The translations under genes and the position numbers were made by a program. From NCBI GenBank assembly GCA_022496805.1, contig CM040103.1, forward strand, positions 10,682,001-10,746,000: DNA of 64,000 nucleotides, written 5' to 3'. This document shows, one piece after another, positions 1 through 10,289 of the stretch; the stretch's first letter is position 1; each line of letters starts with the position of its first letter. The notes under the pieces are model-generated. The model did not search any database and had not been told where the DNA came from. It worked only from the letters and a program-made list of their open reading frames with translations. Source of the DNA: Pohlia nutans (taxonomy: Eukaryota > Streptophyta > Bryopsida > Bryales > Mniaceae).

Positions 1-372
1 AATCAAATCAAATCAAATCTTTGCAAACATATGTCCGGAAATAACTGTCCTCTTTTTCTTTTTGTCAAAAAATGTCGTCTCAATACTCGAAAAATGGTCT
101 GTCCGGAAAAAACATCTTTGACCCTTGAAGGACCAAGGATTCATGGTTTTAAAATGTCAAATTCAGTTCATCATACATACTCCCTCTGTCTGGAAATAAC
201 TGTCCTCTTTTCTTTTGTCAAAAGATGTTGTCTCCGTACTCAAAAAATGGTCTATCTTTGACCCCTGAAGGACCAAGGATTCATGGTTTTAAAATGTCAA
301 ATTCAATTGGTCATACATACTCTCTCTGTCCGGAAATAACTGTCATCTCAATACTCAGACTCTAGTGATGTA
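1..372. repeat. Three-unit tandem repeat of MITE pieces
   Basis: Three units of about 130-155 bases start near 32, 187 and 328. Each combines a segment resembling a Stowaway-type end (CTCCCTCTGTC then GGAAATAACTGTC) with the end of the TTAA-type MITE family A (GGACCAAGGATTCATGG). The third unit is short and runs into family A core sequence (ATGTAAAATTTGGTCCCATC, about 368-387). The tandem array therefore joins two MITE types. The small open frames here are shadows and no gene is seen. Confidence 0.75.
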
Positions 373-519
373 AAATTTGGTCCCATCTGAATTTTACTTT
401 TCACAACATGATCGTTTTAAAAACTGTCAATAATTTGGTTCAATTTGGTTCAATAATTTTGCCAATAATTTGTTTATTCTAAGGATTAAGAATGTACCGA
501 ATCACAGAAACAAATGTCA

Positions 520-555
520 AGCGCCAAACCCTAATAGATGAGCGCCAAACCCTAA
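520..555 (+). promoter_or_regulatory. Two telo-boxes in a direct repeat
   Basis: AAACCCTAA occurs at 526-534 and 547-555, each inside the direct repeat AGCGCCAAACCCTAA with a 21-base period. Telo-boxes are known plant promoter or leader elements bound by TRB-type proteins. They lie 150-180 bases upstream of the start I prefer for the Asn-rich gene, so a role in its expression is plausible but inferred. Confidence 0.55.
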
Positions 556-700
556 CTGTTGTTGTTTTTTACATTGTACAACAGGAGAGATGGTGCCCTA
601 CACAGGCACAGAGAAGGATCTTGCCACCACCATGGAAACAAAACCAACATACCTGCAACAACATCACCAGCCTCTCTCCGTCGCACTCCCGTGCGTAACA

Positions 701-1324
701 ATGGCATCCCGGACCACCACCACCAACACGCAAAGGTCCATCAAACGAAGGCCGCGCTCCCGAAGGGACACAAGGTCCACCATCTTGTCCTGTTTTGAGC
801 AGCCAACCCTAATTCTGGACAACAACAACAACAACAACAACAACAAACCACCAGACCCCTGTTGCTGCAACAACAATGAACCAGCAAATCCTACTTTACA
901 ACTCCCTGAAAACAGCAACCCTAATTTTGTTTGCAACCGACTCACGTTGACAGAGTCCCAGCAAAACAGCAGCAGCAGCAGCAACAATAATAACAATAAT
1001 ACTACTAATGGTGGCAATGGCAACAATAACAACAATAATTATCTGGAGTTTTTGCTGCAATCGGATCAGGGCAACTTGATGCAGAGTGTACAGATTTTTA
1101 GCCCCGAGTTTCCGCTGTTTTTAACGAACAATCATCAATGGGAGAAGCTGCCCATGCTGTACTCCGAGGATCCGGCCAGCTTGTATGGCGGCGTTGGCTC
1201 CAAAGACCACAACAACTCGGATTCCTGTAGCCCGGACAGCGTGATCACCAACTTCACTGCTGATGTCTTTGATTCCCTTGAGCCTCTCAACTCTGCTCCC
1301 TCCGAATGGTGGGTTGCACAGTGA
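701..1324 (+). CDS. Asn-rich protein with a basic VQ-like stretch; function unknown
   Basis: An open frame runs from an ATG at 590 to TGA at 1322-1324 (244 residues). In-frame ATGs lie at 590, 632 and 701. The last sits in the plant-consensus context AACAATGGC and is my preferred start, giving 207 residues; 632 also has a good context (CCACCATGG). The N-terminus has a basic run (KRRPRSRRDTR) resembling the segment before the VQ motif in VQ proteins, but the FxxxVQxLTG core is absent; the nearest match, LMQSVQIFSP, is weak. Two poly-Asn tracts follow, then an acidic, Ser-rich C-terminus ending SEWWVAQ. A T-rich tract ending in ACAACAG just before 590 could be a splice acceptor, so this may be the last exon of a longer gene. 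The family is not firmly recognised. Confidence 0.5.
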   Translation: MASRTTTTNTQRSIKRRPRSRRDTRSTILSCFEQPTLILDNNNNNNNNKPPDPCCCNNNEPANPTLQLPENSNPNFVCNRLTLTESQQNSSSSSNNNNNNTTNGGNGNNNNNNYLEFLLQSDQGNLMQSVQIFSPEFPLFLTNNHQWEKLPMLYSEDPASLYGGVGSKDHNNSDSCSPDSVITNFTADVFDSLEPLNSAPSEWWVAQ

Positions 1325-1327
1325 TAG

Positions 1328-1360
1328 AGTTTAGGGTTTAGGGTTTTAGTAGGGTTTAAG
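1328..1360 (+). repeat. Short interstitial telomere-like run
   Basis: Immediately after the stop codon are TTTAGGGTTTAGGG, TTTTAGTAGGG and TTTAAGG units, degenerate copies of the plant telomere repeat TTTAGGG. There are only two perfect units, so this is a scar-like motif rather than an array. Confidence 0.6.
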
Positions 1361-1399
1361 GTTTTTAGCGCTTGATTTATATATTAATTATTACATTCT

Positions 1400-2265
1400 T
1401 TGGGTGGTCTGTTTGTGATACGAGGTTATTGAAGGTGCATCTTTGAAATGGGAACCAATTTGGATTCCTAGACAATCAAAAATAGGATATCAATTATCGG
1501 TTCATGGTTTGGTGGGTTTGCAACTATCAAAACCAACTTGGGTGATATCATCAGAAGAGAATTATATTGGTTTTCTGTTAACATTTTTTTTTTGGATATT
1601 GGAGAGAATTAGAGTAAGATCGGAATTAGCCCAACTTTTGAGGATGGACTGTAGAATGTTGTGACAACATTCAAGGAATTCAAGATTTTATATAACTTTG
1701 AAGGGAATTTTTCATGAATGTGATTTGTATACTTACTGTGTAATATATCTAATCTACTACGTTGATCAAGTTTGGTGATCTGTTTGCGATGAGAGGTTCA
1801 TTATTGGCTTTTGAAGGTGTGTCTTCAGTATGTTTGAATGGGAATCAATTTGTTTGGATTCTTAGTACAGTAGTAGTATGAGTTCCACGGGTTTTATCTA
1901 TACTAGCTGCACTCCTCTTTTGGTAGACCGTAGCTTGCAAAAGCCAAGTGAATGTCAAATTCATTCAGATTTGCTTGAACAAACAACTATTGTAGATCTA
2001 ACCATTTGGATAGAATCAAAAATCCATGATGTACAACTTTTATTCATACATCAAGTTCAAAATACCCCTCTTGGTTACATTTTATAAGACGTTTTTGAAA
2101 TTTCCCAAATCAGGAGAGGGGTGAGGACGTTTAGGGGTTAGCCCAACTTTTGAGGGTGGACTGTACAACATTAAAAGCAACAGGATTTATATAATTTGGA
2201 TAAGGATTTGGGGTTTTTCATGAATGTGATTTGTATTCTTACCATGTAATGTATTTTCTAGTACA
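1400..2265. repeat. Tandem duplication of the 3' flank
   Basis: Two diverged copies, about 1400-1750 and 1780-2265. They share GGTCTGTTTGTGAT / GATCTGTTTGCGAT, TTAGCCCAACTTTTGAGG and TTCATGAATGTGATTTGTAT in the same order. The second copy also contains the end of a MITE family D element (about 2035-2140, GACGTTTAGGGGTTAG). No coding potential is seen. Confidence 0.65.
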
Positions 2266-2370
2266 ATAACACTACATAATATGACGATATTATTGTTTCA
2301 AGCAACACACGTGACACCTTGAAGTTAGAGCTTCCCAAACATGTCATAATAGAGGGACAAATGTACTCCA
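2258..2370. repeat. MITE fragment, related to 5600-5770
   Basis: This segment (ATAATATGACGATATTATTG ... CATGTCATAATAGAGGGACA) is an inverted, diverged copy of 5600-5770. Both contain the word for an AT-rich palindrome followed by CACACGTGACA-like sequence. This points to a dispersed element of about 160 bases. Confidence 0.6.
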
Positions 2371-2499
2371 AACACGCAGTTAACACAGAATTCAAACCAC
2401 AGTTCTTGAAGAAAGTAGCATGAAAGAGACATATGGTGTCTGTCATTTCAATAGGGGTGTCTCAGTGCGAGTTTGTGAGACAAGACTCTACGATGCGGT

Positions 2500-3185
2500 T
2501 CTTACATGGTGCATCCCGTAATCCACACTCGCAATCACAACTCTCACCAAAACAATTGACTTTTACGCCATCGCCCTTCAAGGAGACAAGAACCAGGTCC
2601 TCGCTCAAAAGCTTGTTGCAGAAGCGTGCGCAAAAGCTGGGGCAAATAATTGCACCCTGACACCCCCTAATATCAACTGGAAAAAGTTTGAACAAATTCT
2701 AAACCCTCGCGGTCAGCAAGATGATCACAACCGTCTTCTTTTTGGCCAAAAACCAAAGACACCAGTAGCTGCTGCACCATACCTTTCATAGTTCTGTGAT
2801 GCTATATCAAAAAACCTTGATCCCGCGCTCGTCAAAAAACTGTTTCCACAGAACCATGTGTCTAATCCAGGAACGGTAATAACTGGTGTGGTGTGGATAC
2901 TTTCTTTGCCTTCAAACTTCGTTTTCATAATAACATTCTGAAACTCACTGTAAATGGCAACCCCCCAAAAAGACATTCATCAATCTCGCATTCACTCTCG
3001 AAAGCATGATCCGCATATCTTCTTCTCCTGCAGCTTTTGGAACCTCCCAATTGTGCGCAAGAAGAATCTGGATTCCTTTTTTAAGGGGTTGGTGTTGAGG
3101 GAGCTGCTCTAGAATGTTATTTCCTGCACCAACTTCAGGGGTCGATGTACGATGCACTAAATGAGTGGCAGTCCAATTTTCAAGT
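2500..3185 (+). pseudogene. Decayed protein-coding remnant, probably transposon-derived
   Basis: A plus-strand frame from about 2520 reads through good protein-like sequence (containing LVAEACAKAGANNC and NWKKFEQILN). It meets a TAG at about 2790 (YLS-stop-FCDAIS) and continues to about 2940. After frame changes, further plausible segments appear: FKLRFHNNILKLTVNG near 2910-2955, PHIFFSCSFWNLPIV near 3011-3057 and ALNEWQSNFQVSVKLTW near 3155-3205. The HIFFSCSFW segment looks like the zinc-binding tail after a LINE reverse transcriptase, but this is an impression only. It lies tail-to-tail with the DRMY1-like gene. Confidence 0.35.
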
Positions 3186-3211
3186 CAGCGTAAAACTCAC
3201 TTGGCTATATA

Positions 3212-6200
3212 TCACGTGGTGCCTTCTCCAGGGGATCCAGCAGTGTTGAATCCGCACGCAGTAATTGATACAGAAGTTGACTTAGGCTTTGCTGCAGGAG
3301 TTGGTAAAGTGGACGCAGGAGTTGAGATAGAAGTCGACGCACGAATTGGTACAGAAGTTGATGCAGTTGCTGGTACAGAGGCTGATGCAGTAGCTGATTT
3401 TGTAGTTGCTGTTGCTCGTACAGAGGCTGATGCAGGAGATGATTTAGCAGTTGCTGGTACAGAGGCTGATGCAGGAGCTGATTTAGCAGTTGCTGGTACA
3501 GAAGTAGATGCAGGAGCTGATTTAGTAGTTGATGAAGGAATTGGTTTAGAAGTAGAAGCAGGAGTTGACGTAGAAATGGACTTCGGAGTTGGTGCAGGAG
3601 CTGCTGCTGTAGAACTTGATACAGAAATTGGTGCAGATTTGGGTGCAGGAGATGACGTAGATTTGATTAATGTAGGAGTTGGTGCAGACGTAGAATTGGA
3701 TGCAGGAGTTCCTGTAGAAGAAGGTGCTGACAGAGGAGTAGGTGGAGAAGGAGTTGAATTTGATGCTGTCTTTTGTTGAGGACTAGAGCCACGTTTTGAT
3801 AACGAAGCCGGCTTGCTGGACTGGGTAGTAGCTGCCTGACGAAATCCTTGAGCTGGCACAGTCGGAACAGACAACGGGCTTGAATTTCCAGATCCTGAGT
3901 TGTTGTTGCTGTTGTTGTTGTTGTTGCTGCCGAAGCTTCTGTTGGTCTGGTTTTTAACCAAATGGTGGGAGGAAGTTCGTTGCAAACTTGTACTGGTAGC
4001 AGCCAAGGAAGCACCGCCTGAAAAACAAATTTAAAAAACCTTTTTGTAACATATTCAGCAAAATCATGTTGGTAACGCAAAAATCAACGGAGTTATAGGG
4101 TCAAAAGTGCTGCTCAAAATGCAAACCTGAACCAGTGCGGATGTAGTGCACGATTCCGGGATTGCCACCTGCATTGCCACTGCCAGCTTGACTTGTTAGA
4201 CCCAATTTGGACCTAGGAAGACCCCCACTTCCAATGTGCACCACATTACCAGATTGTGCAGCCTTGAGAAGCGAAGCCGCGGTTGCGGCGGGTGCAATGC
4301 GTGCTCCTGCTGCCATGGCAGCGGCTTGAATCATCGGATCCGGACCATGCGAAGACCCTCCTCGTGCCACGCCAGCTCCCATATTGCGCGACGCGGCGTA
4401 CTTACTGTCAATGGGAACTGTAGACGTTTGCGTACTCGTGTAATACATTGGACTGCCAATAGAAGGCCTCCTCACCCCCTCAGGAGTTGCTGCACCCTTA
4501 TGAGCTTGAGAGGCTCCAGCTCGCATAGAGGTTGGATTTTGTGCTTGTTGTGGCCGAGGTCCCGCCCAGCTCGACGAAACACCAGATGCAGGCAGAGCTC
4601 GCACTCGTTGTGTTTCAAGGACAGAAGCAGATGTCGTCGTCGCCGTCGTCGTCTCTGTGCCCACAGGAGCTCTCTTGGTTACTGGAACCGCAGAAGTCGA
4701 GGTCAGCTGTTGCTTAATGGCCATTGGAACATTCCCGACTTTTCCAACATCTTTTGCAGTGCCAAGCTGTGAGCCAGAACCTGCTAATGTACCCGCTTGG
4801 AGGTCCTTGTAACCGGATGCCAGTGGACTCACTCCACTGCCAATTCCATATCCTGCTTTCTCTTGAACTTCCCTCCTCTTCCTGATCAGAGCCCACCTCT
4901 GCAAGAACGAGAAAAAAAAGAAGCTCGTAAACAGTCATCTTTCAATACTATGAGAGGAACATCAACTGTCAAAACGATGAGAAACAATAAAGCGGTAATA
5001 TTTTATCACTTCATTTACGAAGTGCCCAAATGGTCAAGAGTGGCCGCTTCCATAGTAACAAAATGTGCCAATAACAAAGTAGAAATCATACCCAAACAAT
5101 AGAAACATGTTTTGAAAGTTACTATAATCAACATATAACTTCCAAAGTGGACTTTCTATTTTTAACTTGAGCACTTCGCAATTAGTTTTAAAATGACAAA
5201 TTCAATCGATCACATTGTGAAAAACATAATTTAGATGGGACCAAATTTTATAACACCAGAATCAACGGAAAACGTTGCATGTGTTGGTCAAGAAACAAAT
5301 AAATTTGAACAGAAGAAAGTCCACATAGGAGCTACTCAAAACTGCTAAAAACAAACATGAGGCTTAATTTGGACTTCTTGGTCCTTTAAGGGGTTAAGCT
5401 TTACTTAACACTAGCAAGAGCGATTAGTTAACAGTGCAGCTATAGCCAGAAGAAAAACAATGTAATTAAGAGCCTGATTATGGTAGTGCTACCAAGCTTC
5501 CTGAAAGCTCACACTATTCCAGCCAAAAGGCAATGAACTTTATGGGTCTAATGTGACAGCCCTGGTGTGACTGCATCACTACAATTATAGTCACTGCAAC
5601 TTCACAATACAGTTGTCCCTCTCTATTATGACATGTTTGGGAAGGCCTAACTTCAAGGTGGCAGGCTATGGATTAGTCACAGAAATGACTTGTCACATGT
5701 GTATTGCTTGAAACAATAATATGATCGTCATATTATGGAGTGTGATATTATGGAGGGTAGACTGTACCTGTGATAGTTGTGAAGCACTGCGATCGAAATC
5801 ATAATGGTTCTTCAGAACAGTGGTCCAGTTGCCCTCACCACACTTGTCCACAGCAGCTATGAGTGCCAAGTCTTCCTCAGGAGTCCAGAGCCGCCTCCTC
5901 TTCCTGTCTGCTTGGTTGTTTGCGGCTCCGGAGTACGGAACTTTCATGCTGGTCGTCAGGAGGGTCGCAGCCGCTGATTCCCCTTGCGTAGCTGCACACT
6001 GCGTTGCAATTGCATTAAAGTAAGCCACCCTACTTGTGCCACTATGTACCGATAGCGTACATATCAAATTTGACACTGATACATAATGATCACAAATGGT
6101 CACAGAGTAGTTTATTTCATTTGAGTATTGTATGCAAAAGCTATAAGATTTCAAAGTTTAATTGGCAAATGTTCTAAACCCTTGCTTAAGTGGTGACAGC

Positions 6201-8029
6201 TGAATGACCATCTGATTTATCTGAGTTTGTATAACAGTGTAAAATGAAAATCAGCAAAAATATCCCAGACAACAGGATGCAAAGGCTCCAAAAAGTGTAC
6301 TACAAAAGTAAAAAACAAGTTTAGAGGACCCTGGTATCAAAGGCTACAAAGTCCTATCTGGAAGTATAGAGGACTCTAGTGTAGTTATGAAAAGCAAAGG
6401 TCAATGAGATCAATTTTTATTAGACCCTAAGTGGGAACAATTTGTCATACCTGTTGTAACCTGGCAGTTGAAAGATCTCCAGCTTGATGACCCCCGCCTG
6501 TCCGAACCGCAGTCTGCTCCAACCTTGCTTCTTCAAGCTCCTGTTGTTGCAAGTCTGACTGCGTCTCATGCCCAAAACTTATGTTACAGGACTCATAACT
6601 AGCAGAAAATTATATCACTAATCACCGTGAGCTTTGTTTTCAGCACTAACAACTAAACTCCCGAGATTAGGGCAGCATTGTAACATCTCTTCCCTTTAGA
6701 ATAATACTCCCTCCGTCCCAAAGTTATTGTCCAACTTGTTTGCTTGGTATTTCTTTGAGCCAATTTCATTGATCATATTGTAAGAAACATGATTTAAAAA
6801 GGTTCCAAATTATGTCACTAGAATGATTGAAGAACATTGCATGTGTTCATTGCAACCTAAATAAAATTAGCCACAAGGAAGTATTTTTTTGACCTACTTA
6901 AAAACGCACTTTCAAACATGACTTTCAAACATGACAATAACTTTGGGACGGAGGGAGTAATAATAATAAGCAGGTTTATTATCAAAGCTTGAGCTGAAAT
7001 AATACCTTCACATAACTAGAAATGCTTTCGGCCACAGCAGAGCTGACAGAGGGAACAGGATCCAATTCGACCTCTAAGTCGCTATCATCCTCCTGAACAC
7101 AAACAAACAAACAAACAAACCATAAGACATGTTTGAAAAATCACGAAATCGGCCTTAATTCAAAGAAAAAAAGAAGATAAAAAAAAAAAAAACGCTCGTT
7201 CTCAGGCTTTAAGAACCTAACCCTGAGCTCGGAAAGCTCAAAACAGAACTAGTGACAGAATCGGAGGAAACACTTTTTGAGGAATCAAAAAAACCTAAAT
7301 AAACCATGAGAGTAACATGTTTTGCAAAATCATAAAATCACCAAGTGTACTTAAAAACAGTGAAAAAACAAAAAACTCGTTTTAATTAAAGCTCTAAGAA
7401 CGTAAACCCTGAGCTCCAGTGAAAGAATCAAATTACTCGTAGAGTAATTTTTCTTGAAGTAGAAGAGGAATCAAACAAACCTAAACAAACCATGAAAACA
7501 AGAACGGCATGTTTGAAAAATCACGAAACAAATTTACTCGTTTCCATTTTTCAAATATGTCGTATGGTTTATTTAAGCTCAGAACTATTTAAGTAAGGGT
7601 TTAAGAACCTAATCCTGAGCTATAACTCTAAACAAACTACTCTAGGGTAATGAAAAAATAAATGCAAAAAGGAAACATACCAACGGCGAATCGTTGTTAT
7701 CATCGAAAGAATCGTCAAGCTCCGCACGGTACGCAATACTCCGCCACAGAGCTTGATACTCCTTGGGGTTCGTAATGCCGGTGGAAGTTCCTTTACAGAG
7801 CATGACCCAGTCCAGTTTGGCCGTCTTGCATTTCGCAATCTCCCGCAGCATTGTCACAATCGTGCTGGACGGGTACCTGCACACAATAATCACACACTCG
7901 ATCTCTCAACAACTTCTTCAAAATAGTACTACTTTTCTTTTCTTTTTTCAATTAGTAAAAAATTTATGCGTACCGTTTGATGAGTGGGGTTAAGTCGGAG
8001 TCGGCGAAGGGGAGCTTGACGGGACCCAT
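3212..8029 (-). CDS. DRMY1: DRMY1/DP1-like single-MYB-domain protein, seven exons
   Basis: Exons on the minus strand are 8029-7974, 7876-7681, 7092-7006, 6558-6451, 5998-5768, 4898-4127 and 4017-3212. They have GT-AG junctions and compatible phases, giving 2256 bases, 751 residues plus TGA. The N-terminus (residues 20-85, with GTSTGITNPKEYQALWR) matches the conserved N-terminal region of plant DRMY1/DP1 proteins. An acidic stretch (EDDSDLEVEL) follows. The MYB/SANT domain is at about 183-236 (RRLWTPEEDLALIAAVDKCG, then GNWTTVL and QLSQRWALIRKR) and is split by an intron after QLSQ. The C-terminal half is low complexity, with poly-Asn and repeats like SAPASASVPATAK. The family consists of nuclear DNA-binding proteins linked to growth and translation in Arabidopsis. 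The start is the only ATG giving the conserved N-terminus (KLPFADSDLTPLIKRYP). The exact extent of the Ser/Thr/Pro/Ala tail is the least certain part. Confidence 0.85.
5185..5397. mobile_element. MITE family A copy, left-truncated
   Basis: Core words GATGGGACCAAATTTTATA, GTTGCATGTGTTGGTCAAG and CTACTCAAAACTGCTAAAA are followed by the terminal CTTGGTCCTTTAAGGGGTTAA, with TTAA at 5394-5397. It lies in intron 5 of the DRMY1-like gene. Confidence 0.75.
5600..5770. mobile_element. MITE-like repeat in intron 5
   Basis: Starts with ACAGTTGTCCCTCTCTATTA and ends with the oppositely oriented GGAGGGTAGACTGTAC, the terminal words being roughly inverted. A diverged copy is at 2258-2370. Its right edge touches the donor site of exon 5 (5768). 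Confidence 0.5.
6022..6105. repeat. Isolated monomer of the 54-kb tandem repeat
   Basis: GTGCCACTATGTACC, GCGTACATATCAAAT, ACTGATACATAATGATCACA match the unit repeated at 54070-54640. One dispersed unit lies here just beside the acceptor of exon 5. Confidence 0.7.
6708..6957. mobile_element. Stowaway-type MITE (family B), intron 3
   Basis: A 250-base element with inverted ends CTCCCTCCGTCCCAAAGTTA and TAACTTTGGGACGGAGGGAG, flanked by TA on both sides. This is the classical plant Stowaway (Tc1/mariner-dependent) signature. A near-identical copy in opposite orientation is at 38125-38362. Its internal core (TCACTAGAATGATTGAAGAA, CATTGCATGTGTT) is shared with MITE family A, whose ends are different. 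Confidence 0.9.
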
Positions 8030-8452
8030 GGTGAGGAAAAAAAAAAAAAACGAGGGTGGGTTGGAAAGGAAATTGGTGGCTACATGATCTCTGTCTCTGT
8101 TTGGACCACAATAGAAAAGGAAAAAAATCTTTCAAGGTGAGGAAGAAGAATGGAAAAGAAAAAAAAAAAATTGCTTCAAGGTGAGGACGAAGAATGGAAA
8201 AGAAAAAAAAGGCTTCGAAGTTGTTGTGTGTTGGATTGTTTGATGGTCGTCGTTGTTGTTGTTGCGGGCTTTGCGAGAGGTTTGTAACTCTGCGTCTCTC
8301 TGTCTGTTTGCTCTCTGATGCCGTGTTAGTAAGTCGGGGTGCTGTGTTAGTGAGGTGGCGTGACGTATTAGTGAGTTGTGATACCGTGTTCGAGCATCTC
8401 CACCAGCAACTCGGAATTGCACTCTAAGGGCTGCTTCAGATAGATAGATAGA
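8030..8452 (-). promoter_or_regulatory. Upstream region and probable 5' UTR of the DRMY1-like gene
   Basis: CT- and A-rich tracts (on the gene strand, TTTTTTTTCTTTTCC motifs) lie just upstream of the start codon at 8029. A nearly repeated segment CTTCAAGGTGAGGA-AGAATGGAAAAG occurs at 8132 and 8175. There is no clear TATA box. The ATG context on the gene strand is CTCACCATGGG, strong at -3 and +4. Confidence 0.4.
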
Positions 8453-8454
8453 TA
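8439..8454. repeat. GATA microsatellite
   Basis: Four GATA units directly precede the Tc1-type transposon; the last TA is its left target duplication. Confidence 0.8.
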
Positions 8455-10062
8455 CAGTACCTCACAAAACTGTTCCAATGCTGTAAATATCTTCTTTTGG
8501 TTGATTGTGGATGCTACATGGCAATTGCAAATGCCCATGTGGCATTGCAATAAGCTTCTAATCTACGTTAGGAAGCCACATGTAAAAACCAATGACATGC
8601 ATGACTATCTATACGTGACAATTGTAGGGTTCAAAGCCATCTGATTCACTGGAACAGTTTTGTGAGTGCACTCTTCCAAAACTAAATGTTTACAAAAGCT
8701 TGTCAATCTTGATGGACCTTCAACTCTTTGTTGTAGAACTTTGTTCTAGTGTGTGTATAGACCATTTTCCTACAGTTTTTTGTACTTTGTTGTTCTTGCT
8801 TCCAAGTAGAAAAGATGGTGTCTGCATTATCTTCTCAAAAAAAGTCAGACGTTCTTTCTATGTTGCAAAGAGGGTGCACTATAAGAGAAGTGTCAAGGAG
8901 TTTGCATGTGGGTGTTGGAACTGTGCAGAGGCTCCGACAAAAGTGTGTTTTCAATGTAGAATCATCACATGGAGGTAGACCAAGAAAGATGACTCCTGCA
9001 ATGGAACGGTCTTGTGTATTGAATATGACTAGAGGTAAGCTTAGTACTGCAGTAGAGGCTACAAAAAATGTGCAAGAGGCATTTGGGATGCAAGTGTGTG
9101 TTGAAACAGTGAGACGTGTTTTACGTAGAGGTGGTTTACAATCACAAGTGAAGCAGAAAAAACCACGTCTTTCAGTCAAGAATATCAAAGCACGTTTAGA
9201 CTTTGCAAGAGCCCATCTAGATTGGACTATAGATGATTGGAGTCGTGTCATTTTCTCTGATGAGTCTAAAATCAACTTATTCTGCTCTGATGGAATCTCT
9301 TGGTGTTGGAGTCGTGATCCACATGAGTTGTCAACACGCACTGTTACAGAGACAGTAAAGCATGGTGGTGGTGGAATCATGATTTGGGGTAGTATGACCA
9401 TTTATGGGCCAGGACTAGTGTACAAAGTTGAAGGCCGCCTCAATCAACATGGATATCGTCAGATTTTAGAGCAGACAATAGATGGTACAATTAGAAAATA
9501 TGGATTAGATGCTACACAAGTCATTTTTCAGCAAGATAATGCTTCCGTTCACACCACAAAAATGATGCAAGAATGGTTTTCAAGGCAAAGTTTTAGTCTT
9601 CTAACGTGGCCTGCCCAATCCCCTGATTTAAATCCAATAGAACATCTATGGGCCATCCTCAAAAGGAGATTGAATCAATATGATTCACCTCCAAAAGGAA
9701 TGATAGAATTATGGGAACGTGTAGTACAAGTCTTCTCTTCTATTACTGCACATGATTGTAGAAGACTTATAGAAAGTATGCCCAAAAGGATTGAAGCTGT
9801 AATAGCTTCAAAAGGAAGATGGACAAAGTATTAGCTAGTTTACTTAGAGCACTCACAAAACTGTACCAATGTATATGCTAGTTTTTAACTTTCATTTTTC
9901 CTTCAATGATATTTGATTTAGTTAGATTTTTTTACAAATGTGTACTAGATTGGATGTAATATATGCCTCAAACTACTACTTGAAAGTTTGGACATCCATT
10001 TATCTTACACATACTTTTGAATCTAGAAGTTCCAATCATTGGAACAGTTTTGTGAGGTACTG
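8455..10062 (+). mobile_element. Tc1-type DNA transposon, apparently complete
   Basis: A 1608-base element begins CAGTACCTCACAAAACTG and ends in the inverted CAGTTTTGTGAGGTACTG, with about 27 bases of terminal identity. TA at 8453-8454 and 10063-10064 is the target duplication typical of Tc1/mariner. An additional internal copy of the terminal word lies 196 bases inside each end (8651-8673, 9847-9866), in inverted orientation to the outer one. It holds one uninterrupted transposase gene. Confidence 0.92.
8815..9834 (+). CDS. Tc1/mariner superfamily transposase, DD34E
   Basis: 339 residues, uninterrupted, starting ATGGTGTCTGC. The N-terminal paired-like helix-turn-helix spans about residues 5-45 (IREVSRSLHVGVGTVQRL), then an AT-hook-like GGRPRK at 53-58 and a second helix-turn-helix region at 60-115. 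The catalytic triad is D149 (VIFSDES), D241 (FQQDNASVH) and E276 (SPDLNPIEHLW). There are 34 residues between the second and third acid, so DD34E, as in Tc1 of animals and fungi. Plant mariner-like transposases normally have DD39D. It catalyses cut-and-paste transposition of the enclosing element at TA sites. All key residues are present and the frame is open, so it may be recently active. Its origin by horizontal transfer is inference. Confidence 0.92.
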   Translation: MVSALSSQKKSDVLSMLQRGCTIREVSRSLHVGVGTVQRLRQKCVFNVESSHGGRPRKMTPAMERSCVLNMTRGKLSTAVEATKNVQEAFGMQVCVETVRRVLRRGGLQSQVKQKKPRLSVKNIKARLDFARAHLDWTIDDWSRVIFSDESKINLFCSDGISWCWSRDPHELSTRTVTETVKHGGGGIMIWGSMTIYGPGLVYKVEGRLNQHGYRQILEQTIDGTIRKYGLDATQVIFQQDNASVHTTKMMQEWFSRQSFSLLTWPAQSPDLNPIEHLWAILKRRLNQYDSPPKGMIELWERVVQVFSSITAHDCRRLIESMPKRIEAVIASKGRWTKY

Positions 10063-10289
10063 TAGAAACACCAACCCAAATAAATGGGCCGGCGTGAATA
10101 AAGTGTCCATTCGTAATGTCAATGACCCGATGCCCACGGGACAAAGGGACATTGGAACAATACTACTCTCCCCTTTTGAGGATGGACACTATAGTAACCA
10201 AAACAAAGTAACAATAACAGTAACAAGAGGAAAAAATCGAAGTAATGATGGTTGAGTGTTAGTTGTATAAAGGTATATTTGGTGTTAAT

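Noticed and set aside
664..1035. Minus-strand frame with long Leu runs
   Set aside because: It is the antisense of the poly-Asn (CAACAA) tracts of the 701-1324 gene.
701..1324. Calling the Asn-rich protein a VQ-motif transcription cofactor
   Set aside because: Only the basic stretch before the motif is similar; the FxxxVQxLTG core itself is missing.
1328..1360. Ancient chromosome-fusion telomere array
   Set aside because: Only two perfect TTTAGGG units are present, too few to infer a fusion point.
3165..3779. Plus-strand open frame of 204 codons rich in Ala, Asp, Val and Gly with repeats
   Set aside because: It is the complement of the Ser/Thr/Pro/Ala repeat tail of the DRMY1-like last exon, which is in phase with six other exons. 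Low-complexity repeats keep the opposite strand open.
8835..9401. 188-codon minus-strand frame
   Set aside because: It is a shadow of the Tc1-type transposase, whose own frame has all catalytic motifs.
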